A stretch of 64,000 bases of DNA. It comes from Rhizobium leguminosarum bv. viciae USDA 2370. GTDB lineage: Bacteria; Pseudomonadota; Alphaproteobacteria; Rhizobiales; Rhizobiaceae. Positions 42,826-51,802 of this stretch are shown here, piece after piece. The notes under the pieces were generated by a model. That model had not been told where the DNA came from, ran no database searches, and saw nothing but the letters and a program-made list of their open reading frames with translations. The stretch's first letter is position 1; every line of letters begins with the position of its first letter. The DNA is taken from positions 372,001 through 436,000 of the forward strand of contig NZ_MRDL01000051.1 of NCBI RefSeq assembly GCF_002008365.1. The letters are read 5' to 3'. The translations under genes were made by a program, and so were the position numbers.

Positions 42826-43628
42826 CGACTGATCTCCGAACGCTTGGCCCAACGCTCGACATAGACGAGCAGGAAGGAAGAGAGGATGGCGAGCACCAGA
42901 TAGAGGCAACAGGCCAGGCCATAGAAGAAGAAGGGTTCCTTGGTCACGCGCACGGCGACACTCGTCTGGCGAAGGATATCGGCAAGGCTGATGATCGAGA
43001 CGTAGGAGGTGTCTTTCAGCAGCACCATCCAGAGGTTCGTCAGGCCCGGCAGCGCGATGCGCACGAGTTGCGGCAGGATGACCAAGCGCAGCGTGCGGCC
43101 GCGATGCAGGCCAAGCGCGTCTCCCGCCTCATATTGTCCCTTGGGGATGGCGCGGAAGGCCGAGAGCAGCACTTCCGAACAGTAGGCCGAGAAGACGACC
43201 GAAAGCGCGATGACACCGGCGAGGAAGGCATTGATCTCGACCGGCGGCCCGTCATAACCGACGAAGGTCAGCAGAGACTGAATGAGCATCTGCATGCCGT
43301 AATAGATGATGAAGAGCGTCAGAAGCTCCGGCAGACCGCGGAAGATCGTCGTGTAGATGCCGGCCGCCAGCCGCAGCGACTTCTCCTCCGACTGCTGACC
43401 GAGCGCCACCAGGAAACCGATGGCAAGGCCAATCGGCAGGGTGACGATCGCCACCGAAACGGTGATCTGCAGGCCAAGCGCGATCTCGTCGCCCCAACCG
43501 GTATCGCCACAGCTAAGAATCGTCGACGGCGCCAGCCAAGTGAAGATGCCAACGGGTCCGCACAGCGGATCGAAGATGTGCACAATCCAGCTCCAGAAGG
43601 AGCCCAGCGCGGAAAATAATCCGCCCAT
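42822..43628 (-). CDS. Polar/basic amino-acid ABC transporter permease (HisQ-like)
   Basis: PAAT-family permease of 268 residues. Core motifs are GLQITVSVAIVTLPIGLAIGFLVALG, YTTIFRGLPELLTLFIIYYGMQM, and the EAA loop RAIPKGQYEAGDALGLHRGRTLRLVILPQLVRIALPGLTNLWMVLLKDTS. It follows the binding-protein gene after a 113-base gap containing a terminator-like hairpin. No ATP-binding subunit is encoded next to the permeases, so an ATPase from another locus must serve this system. Confidence 0.9.
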   Translation of the reverse strand: MGGLFSALGSFWSWIVHIFDPLCGPVGIFTWLAPSTILSCGDTGWGDEIALGLQITVSVAIVTLPIGLAIGFLVALGQQSEEKSLRLAAGIYTTIFRGLPELLTLFIIYYGMQMLIQSLLTFVGYDGPPVEINAFLAGVIALSVVFSAYCSEVLLSAFRAIPKGQYEAGDALGLHRGRTLRLVILPQLVRIALPGLTNLWMVLLKDTSYVSIISLADILRQTSVAVRVTKEPFFFYGLACCLYLVLAILSSFLLVYVERWAKRSEISR

Positions 43629-43685
43629 GCGAGAATTCCCCTCACGGCTTTTGCCGTTTTAATCTTGCCATCTTTGTCAAACAAA

Positions 43686-43714
43686 AATGGCGGAAGAGCA
43701 AGCCTTCCGCCATT
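43686..43714 (-). terminator. Intercistronic attenuating hairpin between binding protein and permeases
   Basis: AATGGCGGAAG and CTTCCGCCATT pair perfectly (11 bp). Read on the minus strand, the stem is followed by TTTGTTTG, so it looks like a leaky intrinsic terminator giving more binding protein than permease mRNA. Confidence 0.65.
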
Positions 43715-43741
43715 ACCTTCATCGGCCAGATAACGAATTTC

Positions 43742-44515
43742 TTATTCGCCGTAAACGTCGAAGTCGAAGTACTTGTCCTGGATCTTCTTGTATTCGCCGC
43801 TGGCACGGATCGCAGCGATCGCCGTGTTCAGCTTTTCCTTCAGCGGGTCGCCCTTGCGGATGGCAATGCCTGCGCCGTTGCCGTTGATTTCCTTGTCGAC
43901 CGGCAGGGTCGTCAGAATCTTGCAGCAGGCGCCAGCGTCGGACTTCACCCATTCGGAGAGAACGACGACGTCGTCGATGACGGCGTCGACGCGGCCGCTG
44001 GCAACGTCAAGCTTGTATTCGTCAGCGGTCGGATAGAGCTTCAGCTCAGTGTCGGCGAGATGTTTCTCCGCATAGTTGGCATGCGTCGTGGAGGTCTGCG
44101 CGCCGATCACCTTGCCCTTGAGGCCGGCGACATCCGTGATCGTCGAATCCTTCGGCACGGCAATGGCCGGCGGGGTGTTGTAATACTTGTTGGAGAAGTC
44201 GACGAGCTTCAGGCGCTCCGGCGTGATCGACATGGAGGAAACGATCATGTCGAATTTCTTGGCGTTGAGCGCCGGGATGATGCCGTCCCAGTCGGTGCTG
44301 ACGAAGGAGCATTCGGCCTTCATTTCAGCGCAGAGCGCCTTGGTGATGTCGATGTCGAAGCCCTGGATTGTGCCACTGGCATCAACGAATTCGAAGGGCG
44401 GATAGGTCGAATCGGTGCCGATCACATATTTCTCGCCATCGGCCATGGCCGAGCCGGCAAAAAGGGACATCGCCGCGATCGAGGCTGCCGCGAAAATACG
44501 GGTAGGATTAAGCAT
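43742..44515 (-). CDS. Amino-acid ABC transporter periplasmic binding protein (Lys/Arg/Orn/His type)
   Basis: Family 3 solute-binding protein of 257 residues. Signal peptide at about 1-25 (MLNPTRIFAAASIAAMSLFAGSAMA). The mature part has KYVIGTDSTYPPFEFVDASGTIQGFDIDITKALCAEMKAECSFVSTDWDGIIPALNAKKFDMIVSSMSIT, the diagnostic polar-amino-acid/opine receptor stretch. First gene of the SBP-permease-permease operon. The ligand (basic amino acids or opines) is a family-level inference. Confidence 0.92.
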   Translation of the reverse strand: MLNPTRIFAAASIAAMSLFAGSAMADGEKYVIGTDSTYPPFEFVDASGTIQGFDIDITKALCAEMKAECSFVSTDWDGIIPALNAKKFDMIVSSMSITPERLKLVDFSNKYYNTPPAIAVPKDSTITDVAGLKGKVIGAQTSTTHANYAEKHLADTELKLYPTADEYKLDVASGRVDAVIDDVVVLSEWVKSDAGACCKILTTLPVDKEINGNGAGIAIRKGDPLKEKLNTAIAAIRASGEYKKIQDKYFDFDVYGE

Positions 44516-44846
44516 GAGGATCCTCTCTGTTGGTAGCCGCCGCTCCTTTTTCTCTTGGGCTGACGGCCGCAGTTCAACGGTGCTGAGACCGCCTTGCGGC
44601 GATAATCAGACTTTTTTTGATAGAATTGCAACACAAATCCCACCGCAATTGGGCGGTGCAAATAGCGGGCGAGATGAACGTCGGCAGACTGCAACATTCA
44701 CGCGAGGTTAATCCCGACCTCCCTAGAACCGGAACAAATCGGCGGCTCGGCGATTGCCATTCCGCCGTTTCGCCTCAATGCGAAGCTAGGGGCGGAACCA
44801 GGGCCTTGCGGCCTTCAAGAAGCTCAAACAGGATCGAGGAAACCCG
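44516..44846. promoter_or_regulatory. Divergent promoter region, binding protein / OmpA gene
   Basis: 331 bases with no gene. It should hold the promoters of the minus-strand amino-acid operon and the plus-strand OmpA gene. An AT-rich run with seven T residues lies at about 44609-44630. I see no convincing operator. Confidence 0.4.
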
Positions 44847-47027
44847 ATGGGCATGAAATCAAGATTGTTCGCGAGCGCGACTTTTCCGCTGCTTTCTCTT
44901 TCGCTGGCGCTGCAGCCGGCATCGGCGATGGCGGCCGTACGCGACGTTGCGACGCAGGCTGCGGCCGTGCGGCAGGTCGAGCCGGGCAGCTTCGAGGTGG
45001 CGCAGGATGCGCCTTCCGAGGAGGAGTTGCTGAAGAAGAAAAAGCACAAGGAACAGGGGGAAGCCCCGGCCGAACAGGCGCCGGCCGCCGAGAAGCCGGC
45101 GCAGCAGGAAGCGCCTGCCGAAAAGCCGAAGGCCGAGCGGAAGGAAGCGCCTGAACCCAAGGCAGAGCCGGAAGCGCCGAAGGCGGAGGCACCGAAGGAG
45201 GTGCCCGCGGAGCAGCCTGAAAGCAAGCCCGAGCGGAAAGCCAAACAGCAGGCCCAGCCGGAGGCCGCGCCGCAGCAGGAAGAGCAGCCGGTAACGCAGG
45301 AAAAGCCGAAGAAGCCGAAGAAGCAGGAGACGCAGCAGGCCGAGCCGGAGGCTCAGCCGCAGCCCGAACAGCAGCCGGCAGCAAAGGAAGCTCAGCCGGA
45401 AACGGAACAGGCACAACCTGAAGCCAAGCCGGAAGGCGGCAAGCGGGAGAAGGGGCAGGATAAGGCCCAAGGCAAAGATAAAGGCAAGGGCAAGGGCAAG
45501 GCTGAGACTGCCGCTCCCGAGGCGGTGACACCGACCGAAGAACAGGCCAAGCCCGAAGCCAAGCCAGAGGTGAAACCCGCAGCCGAGGCGCCTGCCAAGC
45601 AGAAGCCAAAGGGTGAGACTGCAGCACCTGCAGAAAATGCCCCTGCGGCTAAGACGACCGAAGATAAGGCAGCGGCCCCGGAAGCTGCGCCGGCCGAAAA
45701 GCCCAAGGATGGTACGGCGGCAAAGCCCGCCGGTGAACAGCCCGCCGGCGCACAGCCAGCCGCGCCCGCCACTGACACTGCTCAGCCGCAACCGGATGCC
45801 AGCGGCGGCCAGCAGGTGGAGCAGGCCATTCCAGCACCGGAAAAGGCTTCTCCCGAGGAGCTGGAGCGCCGGAAGAAGATCGCCGCAGATCCGGCCAAGA
45901 GCAACGAAACCGTCGTGCTGCCGGTCGAGAACGGCGCAGCCGTGCTCGACAGCGACAAGGATGCCGACCGCAGCAAGGGCCGCGAAGGCCGCCGCGACCG
46001 CGACAGGCAGCGCGCCGACAGCCAGGAAGTGAAGGTGCCGACCTCAGATGCCGATGCGCAGGCTGCCACCGGCGGCCAGGCGACGGCGCCGGTAAAGCTC
46101 GAGGCGGTGACCCGCGAGAAGGGCAGGAAGCTCGATGAGCGGCCGCAATTCGTCCGTCCCGATGGCGCGCGCTTCGACGACCGTGGCGACGACAGCCGTG
46201 TGATCATCCAGTACGACAACAGGACGATCGTGCGCGGCGACGACGACAGGCGCTTCTTGCGCGACGGCGAGCGGCCGAGCTACGAGGAGCTTTCGGGTGA
46301 CCGCTACCGCGAGACGATCACGCGGCCGGAAGGCTATCGCATCGTGACGATCCGCAACCGCTATGGCGACATCATCCAGCGGTCGCGTGTCGATGCCCGC
46401 GGGCGCGAGGACGTGCTCTATTATTCGCAGGACCTCTATGACGATCCGGACCGCGACTATTTCGAGGATCCGGGCGCCGACCTGCCGCCGATGCGGCTGC
46501 GCGTACCGCTCAGCGACTACATCATCGACACCCGCAGCGACCCGAACCGGGACTATTACGAGTTCCTGAGCGAGCCTCCGGTCGAGCCGGTGGAACGCGT
46601 CTATTCGCTGGATGAGGTGAAGTATTCGGCTCGTATCCGCGACAAGGTGCGCCGCATCGACCTCGACACGATCACCTTCGCGACTGGTAGCGCGGACATT
46701 CCGATGACCCAGGCGCGCACGTTGCGCAAGGTCGCCGATGCGATCAGCCAGGTGCTCGAGAAGGATCCGAGCGAGACCTTCCTGATCGAGGGTCATACGG
46801 ATGCTGTCGGCTCAGACCAGAGTAACCTCATCCTCTCCGACCAGCGGGCGGAATCCGTCGCCAACGTGCTCACCGACGTCTACGGCATCGCGCCGGAGAA
46901 CCTTGCGACGCAGGGTTATGGTGAGCACTACCTCAAGGTCAACACGTCGGCCCCTGAGCAGGAAAACCGCCGCGTCACCATCCGCCGCGTCACGGCACTG
47001 GTCCGCCCGGTCGCTGCCAACAAGTGA
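44847..47027 (+). CDS. OmpA-family protein with a long Pro/Ala/Glu/Lys/Gln low-complexity region
   Basis: A 726-residue cell-envelope protein. Signal peptide at about 1-30 (RLFASATFPLLSLSLALQPASAMAA). Residues about 55-340 are a highly charged low-complexity stretch rich in E, A, P, K and Q (for instance EAPAEKPKAERKEAPEPKAE). A middle domain with Arg/Asp-rich YDNRTIVRGDDDRRF follows, then a C-terminal OmpA-like peptidoglycan-binding domain (DTITFATGSADIPMTQARTLRKVADAI, IEGHTDAVGSDQSN, LSDQRAESVANVL). It probably spans the periplasm and anchors to peptidoglycan. The low-complexity part may extend or bind envelope polymers; that is inference. Confidence 0.88.
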   Translation: MGMKSRLFASATFPLLSLSLALQPASAMAAVRDVATQAAAVRQVEPGSFEVAQDAPSEEELLKKKKHKEQGEAPAEQAPAAEKPAQQEAPAEKPKAERKEAPEPKAEPEAPKAEAPKEVPAEQPESKPERKAKQQAQPEAAPQQEEQPVTQEKPKKPKKQETQQAEPEAQPQPEQQPAAKEAQPETEQAQPEAKPEGGKREKGQDKAQGKDKGKGKGKAETAAPEAVTPTEEQAKPEAKPEVKPAAEAPAKQKPKGETAAPAENAPAAKTTEDKAAAPEAAPAEKPKDGTAAKPAGEQPAGAQPAAPATDTAQPQPDASGGQQVEQAIPAPEKASPEELERRKKIAADPAKSNETVVLPVENGAAVLDSDKDADRSKGREGRRDRDRQRADSQEVKVPTSDADAQAATGGQATAPVKLEAVTREKGRKLDERPQFVRPDGARFDDRGDDSRVIIQYDNRTIVRGDDDRRFLRDGERPSYEELSGDRYRETITRPEGYRIVTIRNRYGDIIQRSRVDARGREDVLYYSQDLYDDPDRDYFEDPGADLPPMRLRVPLSDYIIDTRSDPNRDYYEFLSEPPVEPVERVYSLDEVKYSARIRDKVRRIDLDTITFATGSADIPMTQARTLRKVADAISQVLEKDPSETFLIEGHTDAVGSDQSNLILSDQRAESVANVLTDVYGIAPENLATQGYGEHYLKVNTSAPEQENRRVTIRRVTALVRPVAANK

Positions 47028-47037
47028 TGCTATGGGT

Positions 47038-47063
47038 GCCCCTCTCCATTCTTGGGGAGGGGC
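47038..47063. terminator. Bidirectional hairpin between OmpA and ALDH genes
   Basis: GCCCCTCTCC and GGGGAGGGGC pair around ATTCTT in the 48 bases between two convergent stops. T-runs are short, so termination is inferred from position and stem strength. Confidence 0.6.
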
Positions 47064-47075
47064 ATTCCGGATCCC

Positions 47076-49472
47076 TTATTCTCCGTAGGGGATCCAGATA
47101 TTCTTCACATCCACAGCGCGGCGAAGATATTGCGCGCCTTCGGCAGCGGCTCTGTCCATCCAGTCCGTCGCCTTGCCGTTGTCCACGAAGGTTCGCTTGA
47201 GATTGCCCGAAGACAGCTTCTCCACCGTCGTCGAAAGTTCCGCGGAGCCGAAGGCCCACAACGCATCAACGTCATTATGCGCGGCAAGGATCTTTGCCAA
47301 TTCGATCGCCGACCCGGTGACGATATTGACGACACCGGCAGGCACATCCGACGTTTCCAGAACGGAATAGAAATCCGTGGCCGAAAGCGGGAAGGGCTCG
47401 CTCGGCACCGCGACGACACGATTACCGGTGGCAATCAACGGCGCAACCAGACTGATAAAGCCGAGCAGCGGCGCTTCCGGCGGGCATATGACGCCAACGA
47501 CGCCGATGGCTTCCGGCACGGCCAGAGCTACGCCGCGAAGCGGCGGCTGGTGAATGCTGCCTTCATATTTGTCCGCCCAGGCTGCGTAGGTGAAGAGACG
47601 CGAAATCGCGGCGTCGACCTCGGCGTTTGCATTGGCGGCGGAAGCTCCGGTCATCGCTGTTATCCGCGAGGCGAACTCGTCGGCGCGACCACTGAGGTTC
47701 TCGGCGATGTAGTAGAGAATCTGGGCGCGGTTATGCGTGGTCGCATTCGACCAGGCGGAGGCGGCCTGTGCGGCAACCACTGCATTGCGGATGTCCTTGC
47801 GGTTGCCTTCGCCGACCTCACCGATCGCCTTGCCCTTGGGGGAGGTGATGACACGGGAATAATTGCCGTCCGGGCGCGCCTGCTTGCCACCGATGAAGAG
47901 CTTTGCCGTCCGGTCGATACTGGGCAGGGCAAAATCGCCGGCAACCGGCTTCACCTGCGAAAGGGCGGGCATTGCTGCTCGCGCCTTGCGGCCGACCCAA
48001 GCCTTCGGCTTCAGATATTCGTAGCAACCTTCCCGTCCGCCTTCGCGGCCGAATCCGGATTCGCGCTTGCCGCCAAAACCGACGGCGGCATCGAAAAGAT
48101 TGGTGGCATTCACCCAGACCACGCCGGCTGCGAGCTTTGCCGCAACGTTCAACGCCAAGCCGATCGTCTCGCTCCAGACGCTGGCGGCGAGGCCGTAGCG
48201 GGTGTGATTGGCAAGCTGGATAGCCTCTTCCGGTGTGCGGAAAGTCATGGAGACCGCAACCGGCCCGAAGATTTCCTCGGTCGCGACGATTGATGTCGGC
48301 TGCACGCCGCTGAGAAGCGTCGGCGGGTAGAAGCTGCCGCCCTTCGGCAGGTCGATCTTAGCCTGATGCAGTGTCGCGCCTTCTGAAACTCCCTTTTTCA
48401 CCAGCGCTTCAATACGCGTCAACTGCACGGGCGCGATGATCGCACCCATATCGATGCACTTGTCCAAAGGCTGACCGACCCGCAATGTCTGCATGCGGCG
48501 CTTCAGCCGCTCATGGAAAAGATCGGCAATGCCTTCCTGGACCAGTAGCCGCGAGCCGGCGCAGCAGACCTGTCCCTGGTTGAACCAGATCGCATCGACG
48601 ACGCCTTCCACGGCGCCGTCGATATCGGCGTCGTCAAAAACGACGAAAGGTGACTTGCCGCCGAGTTCCAGCGTCAACGATTTGCCGCTACCCGCGGTAC
48701 GCTCGCGAATAACGCGCCCGACTTCGGTCGATCCGGTAAAGGCAATTTTGTCGATATCCTCATGCCCGACGAGCAGCGCGCCTGTTTCGCCTTCTCCCGT
48801 CACGATATTGAGCACACCCTGCGGAAGGCCCGCTGCGGATGCCAGTTCGGCAAAGAGAAGCGCCGTCAGCGACGTGTATTCGGCAGGCTTCAGGATGACG
48901 GCGTTGCCGAGCGCCAAAGCCGGCGCCACTTTCCAGGCCAGCATCAGGAATGGGAAATTCCACGGGATGATCTGGCCGATGACGCCCACCGGCACATGAT
49001 CGGCAAATTCCGTGTCCTGGATTTGCGCCCATCCGGCGTGATGATAGAAATGACGAGCTGCCAGCGGCACGTCGAGATCGCGGGTCTCGCGGATCGGCTT
49101 GCCGTTGTCGATAGCCTCGACCACAGCAATCAGACGCGCATGGCGCTGGATCATCCGGGCAAGCGCATAGAGATGGCGCGCCCGCGCGTGGCCCGGCAGG
49201 CGCGCCCATGACGCCTGTGCCTTGCGGGCCGCAGCAACCGCATTGTCTACATCCGCCGCGCCGCCGATCGCGAGCTTCGCCAGGACCTTGCCGGTGGCCG
49301 GCTCGAACGTGTCGAAGTTCTTGCCCGACGCGGAGGCCACGAACGCGCCATTGATGAAGTGACCGAAACCGGAAGCGTGGCGCGCTAGCCAGTCGCGAGC
49401 TTCGATATCGGATTCAGGGGCAGGGCCGTAGGACATTTCGTCGAAATACTTTGCAACAGTCATCTGGATCAT
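47076..49472 (-). CDS. Two-domain aldehyde dehydrogenase (ALDH16-like)
   Basis: A 798-residue protein. The first domain (about 30-500) is a complete ALDH: GQIIPWNFPFLMLAWKVAPALALGN, FTGSTEVGR, catalytic Glu in LTLELGGKSP and nucleophile Cys in NQGQVCCAGSRL. A second ALDH-type domain begins near 520 (LFIGGKQARPDGNYSRVITSPKGK) with its own VGVICPPEAPLLGFISLVAPLIATGN but no Cys loop, and stops early. This layout matches the ALDH16 family, whose second domain is non-catalytic. It is translationally coupled to deoC (ATGA overlap), so it probably oxidises acetaldehyde released by deoxyribose-phosphate aldolase. Confidence 0.88.
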   Translation of the reverse strand: MIQMTVAKYFDEMSYGPAPESDIEARDWLARHASGFGHFINGAFVASASGKNFDTFEPATGKVLAKLAIGGAADVDNAVAAARKAQASWARLPGHARARHLYALARMIQRHARLIAVVEAIDNGKPIRETRDLDVPLAARHFYHHAGWAQIQDTEFADHVPVGVIGQIIPWNFPFLMLAWKVAPALALGNAVILKPAEYTSLTALLFAELASAAGLPQGVLNIVTGEGETGALLVGHEDIDKIAFTGSTEVGRVIRERTAGSGKSLTLELGGKSPFVVFDDADIDGAVEGVVDAIWFNQGQVCCAGSRLLVQEGIADLFHERLKRRMQTLRVGQPLDKCIDMGAIIAPVQLTRIEALVKKGVSEGATLHQAKIDLPKGGSFYPPTLLSGVQPTSIVATEEIFGPVAVSMTFRTPEEAIQLANHTRYGLAASVWSETIGLALNVAAKLAAGVVWVNATNLFDAAVGFGGKRESGFGREGGREGCYEYLKPKAWVGRKARAAMPALSQVKPVAGDFALPSIDRTAKLFIGGKQARPDGNYSRVITSPKGKAIGEVGEGNRKDIRNAVVAAQAASAWSNATTHNRAQILYYIAENLSGRADEFASRITAMTGASAANANAEVDAAISRLFTYAAWADKYEGSIHQPPLRGVALAVPEAIGVVGVICPPEAPLLGFISLVAPLIATGNRVVAVPSEPFPLSATDFYSVLETSDVPAGVVNIVTGSAIELAKILAAHNDVDALWAFGSAELSTTVEKLSSGNLKRTFVDNGKATDWMDRAAAEGAQYLRRAVDVKNIWIPYGE

Positions 49473-50497
49473 CCAATCGGGTGTCTGTTGAGGGCCGAAT
49501 AGGCACCGGTGACGTGATGCTCCAGCTGCCGCTCGATATCCGCAAGCAAGCTCGATGCACCGATGCGGAAGAGATCAGACTCCAGCCATTCGCGCCCCAG
49601 TTCGTCCTTCATCAGGAACTGGTAGTTCAACACGTCCTTCGCCGCGGAAATGCCACCGGCCGGCTTGTAGCCGATCTTGATGCCGGTGCGCTCCTGATAG
49701 GCGCGGATCGCCCGCAGCATGGTCAATGTCACGGCCAGCGTCGCATTGACGCCTTCCTTGCCGGTTGAGGTCTTGATGAAATCGGCTCCCGCCATCATGC
49801 AGACCAGCGAGGCCTTGGCGACATTGCGGAGCGTCTTCAGGTCGCCGGTCGCTAGAATGGCCTTGACATGCGCATTACCGCAGGCGGCGCGATATTCTTG
49901 CATTTCCTCGTAGAGTGCTGTCCAGTTGCCGGTCAGCACATGCTCGCGGGTGATGACGATGTCGATTTCTTTCGCGCCATCGGCAACCGACGCCTCGATT
50001 TCCTTGACCTTGAGGTGGTGCGGGCTGAGACCGGCAGGGAACCCGGTCGAAACCGCGGCGACCGGAATGCCGGAATCTCCAAGCGCCTCGACGGCCGTTG
50101 CGACAAAACGATGGTAGACGCAGATGGCGCCGGTGGTGATCGAACGGCCGCTCATGCCAAGCAAATCCAGAATGTCGGCGCGTATCGGATTCATCGCCTT
50201 CGCGCACAACCGTTTGACGCGCTCGGGGGTATCGTCGCCGTTCAATGTCGTCAGATCGATGCAGGTCACCGCCTTCAGGAGCCAAGCTGCCTGTGCGTCC
50301 TTTTTGACGGTGCGGCGTCCGGGAAGCGAGGCTATGCGGCGCTCGGTGGCAGACAGGTTGACCCGGGTGTCAAGCACCCACGACAGATCGAGTTCCATAC
50401 CGGTATTGCGCGGCCGGTTATGGGTGCCGTCCGGCGATCGCGAAGGGGCTCCATGATGCGTCGCGTTTGCCGCATTGTGAACAGCAACGGTTTCCAA
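49469..50497 (-). CDS. deoC: Deoxyribose-phosphate aldolase
   Basis: Class I aldolase that splits 2-deoxyribose 5-phosphate into glyceraldehyde 3-phosphate and acetaldehyde. The frame gives 342 residues with TTG at 50497, 6 bases after GGGAGGA; an ATG at 50398 is the alternative. Catalytic motifs: VAAVSTGFPAG, EIDIVI, AHVKAILATGDL with the Schiff-base Lys, FIKTSTGKEG, and GYKPAGGISAAKD with the second Lys. The N-terminal 60-residue extension is as in other rhizobial DeoC. It is the first gene after the DeoR regulator and is coupled to the ALDH. Confidence 0.94.
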   Translation of the reverse strand: METVAVHNAANATHHGAPSRSPDGTHNRPRNTGMELDLSWVLDTRVNLSATERRIASLPGRRTVKKDAQAAWLLKAVTCIDLTTLNGDDTPERVKRLCAKAMNPIRADILDLLGMSGRSITTGAICVYHRFVATAVEALGDSGIPVAAVSTGFPAGLSPHHLKVKEIEASVADGAKEIDIVITREHVLTGNWTALYEEMQEYRAACGNAHVKAILATGDLKTLRNVAKASLVCMMAGADFIKTSTGKEGVNATLAVTLTMLRAIRAYQERTGIKIGYKPAGGISAAKDVLNYQFLMKDELGREWLESDLFRIGASSLLADIERQLEHHVTGAYSALNRHPIG

Positions 50498-50671
50498 ATA
50501 GAATCCTCCCGGTCAGAGCGTGAAGGTCTTGTTGCATCCGTGCAGATGCACGCAGCGGAAGCTTCACAACTGGCTCTAATGTGATTTTCTTTTCATTGTT
50601 TGTTAGGTTTGCATCACTGTGCTACCGCGTCAAGTTTAGATTTCGACAGACGCCGAAAAAATGCGGATTTC
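50498..50671 (-). promoter_or_regulatory. Promoter region of deoC with inverted repeat
   Basis: The 174-base gap between the DeoR regulator and deoC contains TGCATCCGTGCAGATGCA (50533-50550), inverted arms TGCAT / ATGCA, about 35 bases upstream of the deoC start. It is a candidate operator for the adjacent DeoR-family protein. Confidence 0.4.
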
Positions 50672-51394
50672 TCAGTCGAAGTCGTTCATACCGTTTTCGG
50701 TGATGACCACATCGAACGACTTCATGTCGCTGAAAAAGGCTGGTTTCAACTTGCCGATTTTGCTGCTGTCGGCGAGAAGAATATTCTTTCGTGCCCGAGA
50801 CATCGCCTTTTTCTTGATTTCCGCTTCGTGAAAATGCGCGCAGGTCGCGCCACGCCGGGCATCGACACCGGCTGCAGAAAGAAATGCCACGTTGATCACA
50901 AGCTGGTCGAGCATTTCCAGCCCCGAGGCACCGGAAAAGCTCGCCGAAGCGGGGTGGTAAAGACCACCGAGCATAACAAGGCGAACGTTAGGTTTTCGCG
51001 TTAGACGATCGGCGACATTCATGGCGTAGCAGATCGCCGTTATGTGAATCCGGTCTGGGAGAAGATCGACCAGATAGGGTAAGGTGGTGCCACAATCGAA
51101 AAAGACCGTGTCATCATGGTGAATGTAATCAATGGCTTGTGTGCAAATTTGTCGTTTTGCAGCGGCATGACGGTCGGCGGCCCTGGAAATTTCATAGGGA
51201 TCGTTTTCCGCTTCGACAGCCGGAACGATATGGCCGCCGAGAAACGCGAATTGGCCTGCATTGGCGCTGACATCACGCCGAACCGTCATCTCCGAGACGC
51301 CCAGTATCTCGGCAGCATTCTTGATGTGCAGAATGCGATGTCGTGAAAGGGCCTCGGATAAGACTGCGATGCGCCGGCCCCTGCGACTATCCAT
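50672..51394 (-). CDS. DeoR-family transcriptional regulator
   Basis: A 240-residue sugar-phosphate-responsive regulator. The DeoR helix-turn-helix is RRIAVLSEALSRHRILHIKNAAEILGVSEMTVRRDV at 6-41. The DeoRC sensor domain includes DTVFFDCGTTLPYLVDLLP, MLGGLYHPASASFSG and VAFLSAAGVDARRGATC. It lies upstream of deoC and the ALDH on the same strand. The likely effector is deoxyribose 5-phosphate or a related sugar phosphate, by analogy. Confidence 0.92.
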   Translation of the reverse strand: MDSRRGRRIAVLSEALSRHRILHIKNAAEILGVSEMTVRRDVSANAGQFAFLGGHIVPAVEAENDPYEISRAADRHAAAKRQICTQAIDYIHHDDTVFFDCGTTLPYLVDLLPDRIHITAICYAMNVADRLTRKPNVRLVMLGGLYHPASASFSGASGLEMLDQLVINVAFLSAAGVDARRGATCAHFHEAEIKKKAMSRARKNILLADSSKIGKLKPAFFSDMKSFDVVITENGMNDFD

Positions 51395-51802
51395 ATCGCA
51401 TGTCTCCCTTATCGTTCACACTGCAATAGTGTTCTGATGAAAATTTAACAAGGGACTGCCATTCCCATCTGGTTTCTCCCTTGATCTACGATCCGGCATT
51501 TGCGCCGAGATACAGCTTCTGCACCGGGCGCTTGCGCGCGACATGGAATATCGTTGCAATTTTATAGGGAAAGCCGTCAATTTGAAATGGGAATTCGTGA
51601 CTTATTTTTCATTTTTTGATGGAATGGTCACAAAGTTGTATAGATGGTGCCGACTTCTGTTGCGGGGAGCGGGGTGACGACGAGAGCGACATTCTCGGCC
51701 GGCAGGGTCAACGGGGCGACTTCGTCACGCCTCTGGTCGGGTACCCTTCCGACCAGAGGCTTCATCCGCGCGACTGCTTAGGAACATTCCTGGCTGCGCG
51801 GG
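51395..51802. other. 408-base intergenic region with a strong hairpin
   Basis: No gene is seen. GCCTCTGGTCGG and CCGACCAGAGGC (51729-51760) form a perfect 12-bp stem just beyond the stop of the minus-strand hydrolase gene and probably end its transcript. The right part is AT-rich around 51600-51650. The left end should contain the DeoR-gene promoter. Confidence 0.5.
51729..51760 (-). terminator. Perfect 12-bp hairpin after the hydrolase gene
   Basis: Arms GCCTCTGGTCGG / CCGACCAGAGGC with loop GTACCCTT, 42 bases past the stop at 51803. No T-run is visible on the minus strand. Confidence 0.5.

Noticed and set aside
44995..45870. Low-complexity GC-rich stretch as tandem repeat or CRISPR-like array
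   Set aside because: There are no regular repeat-spacer units; it is one continuous in-frame charged protein segment.
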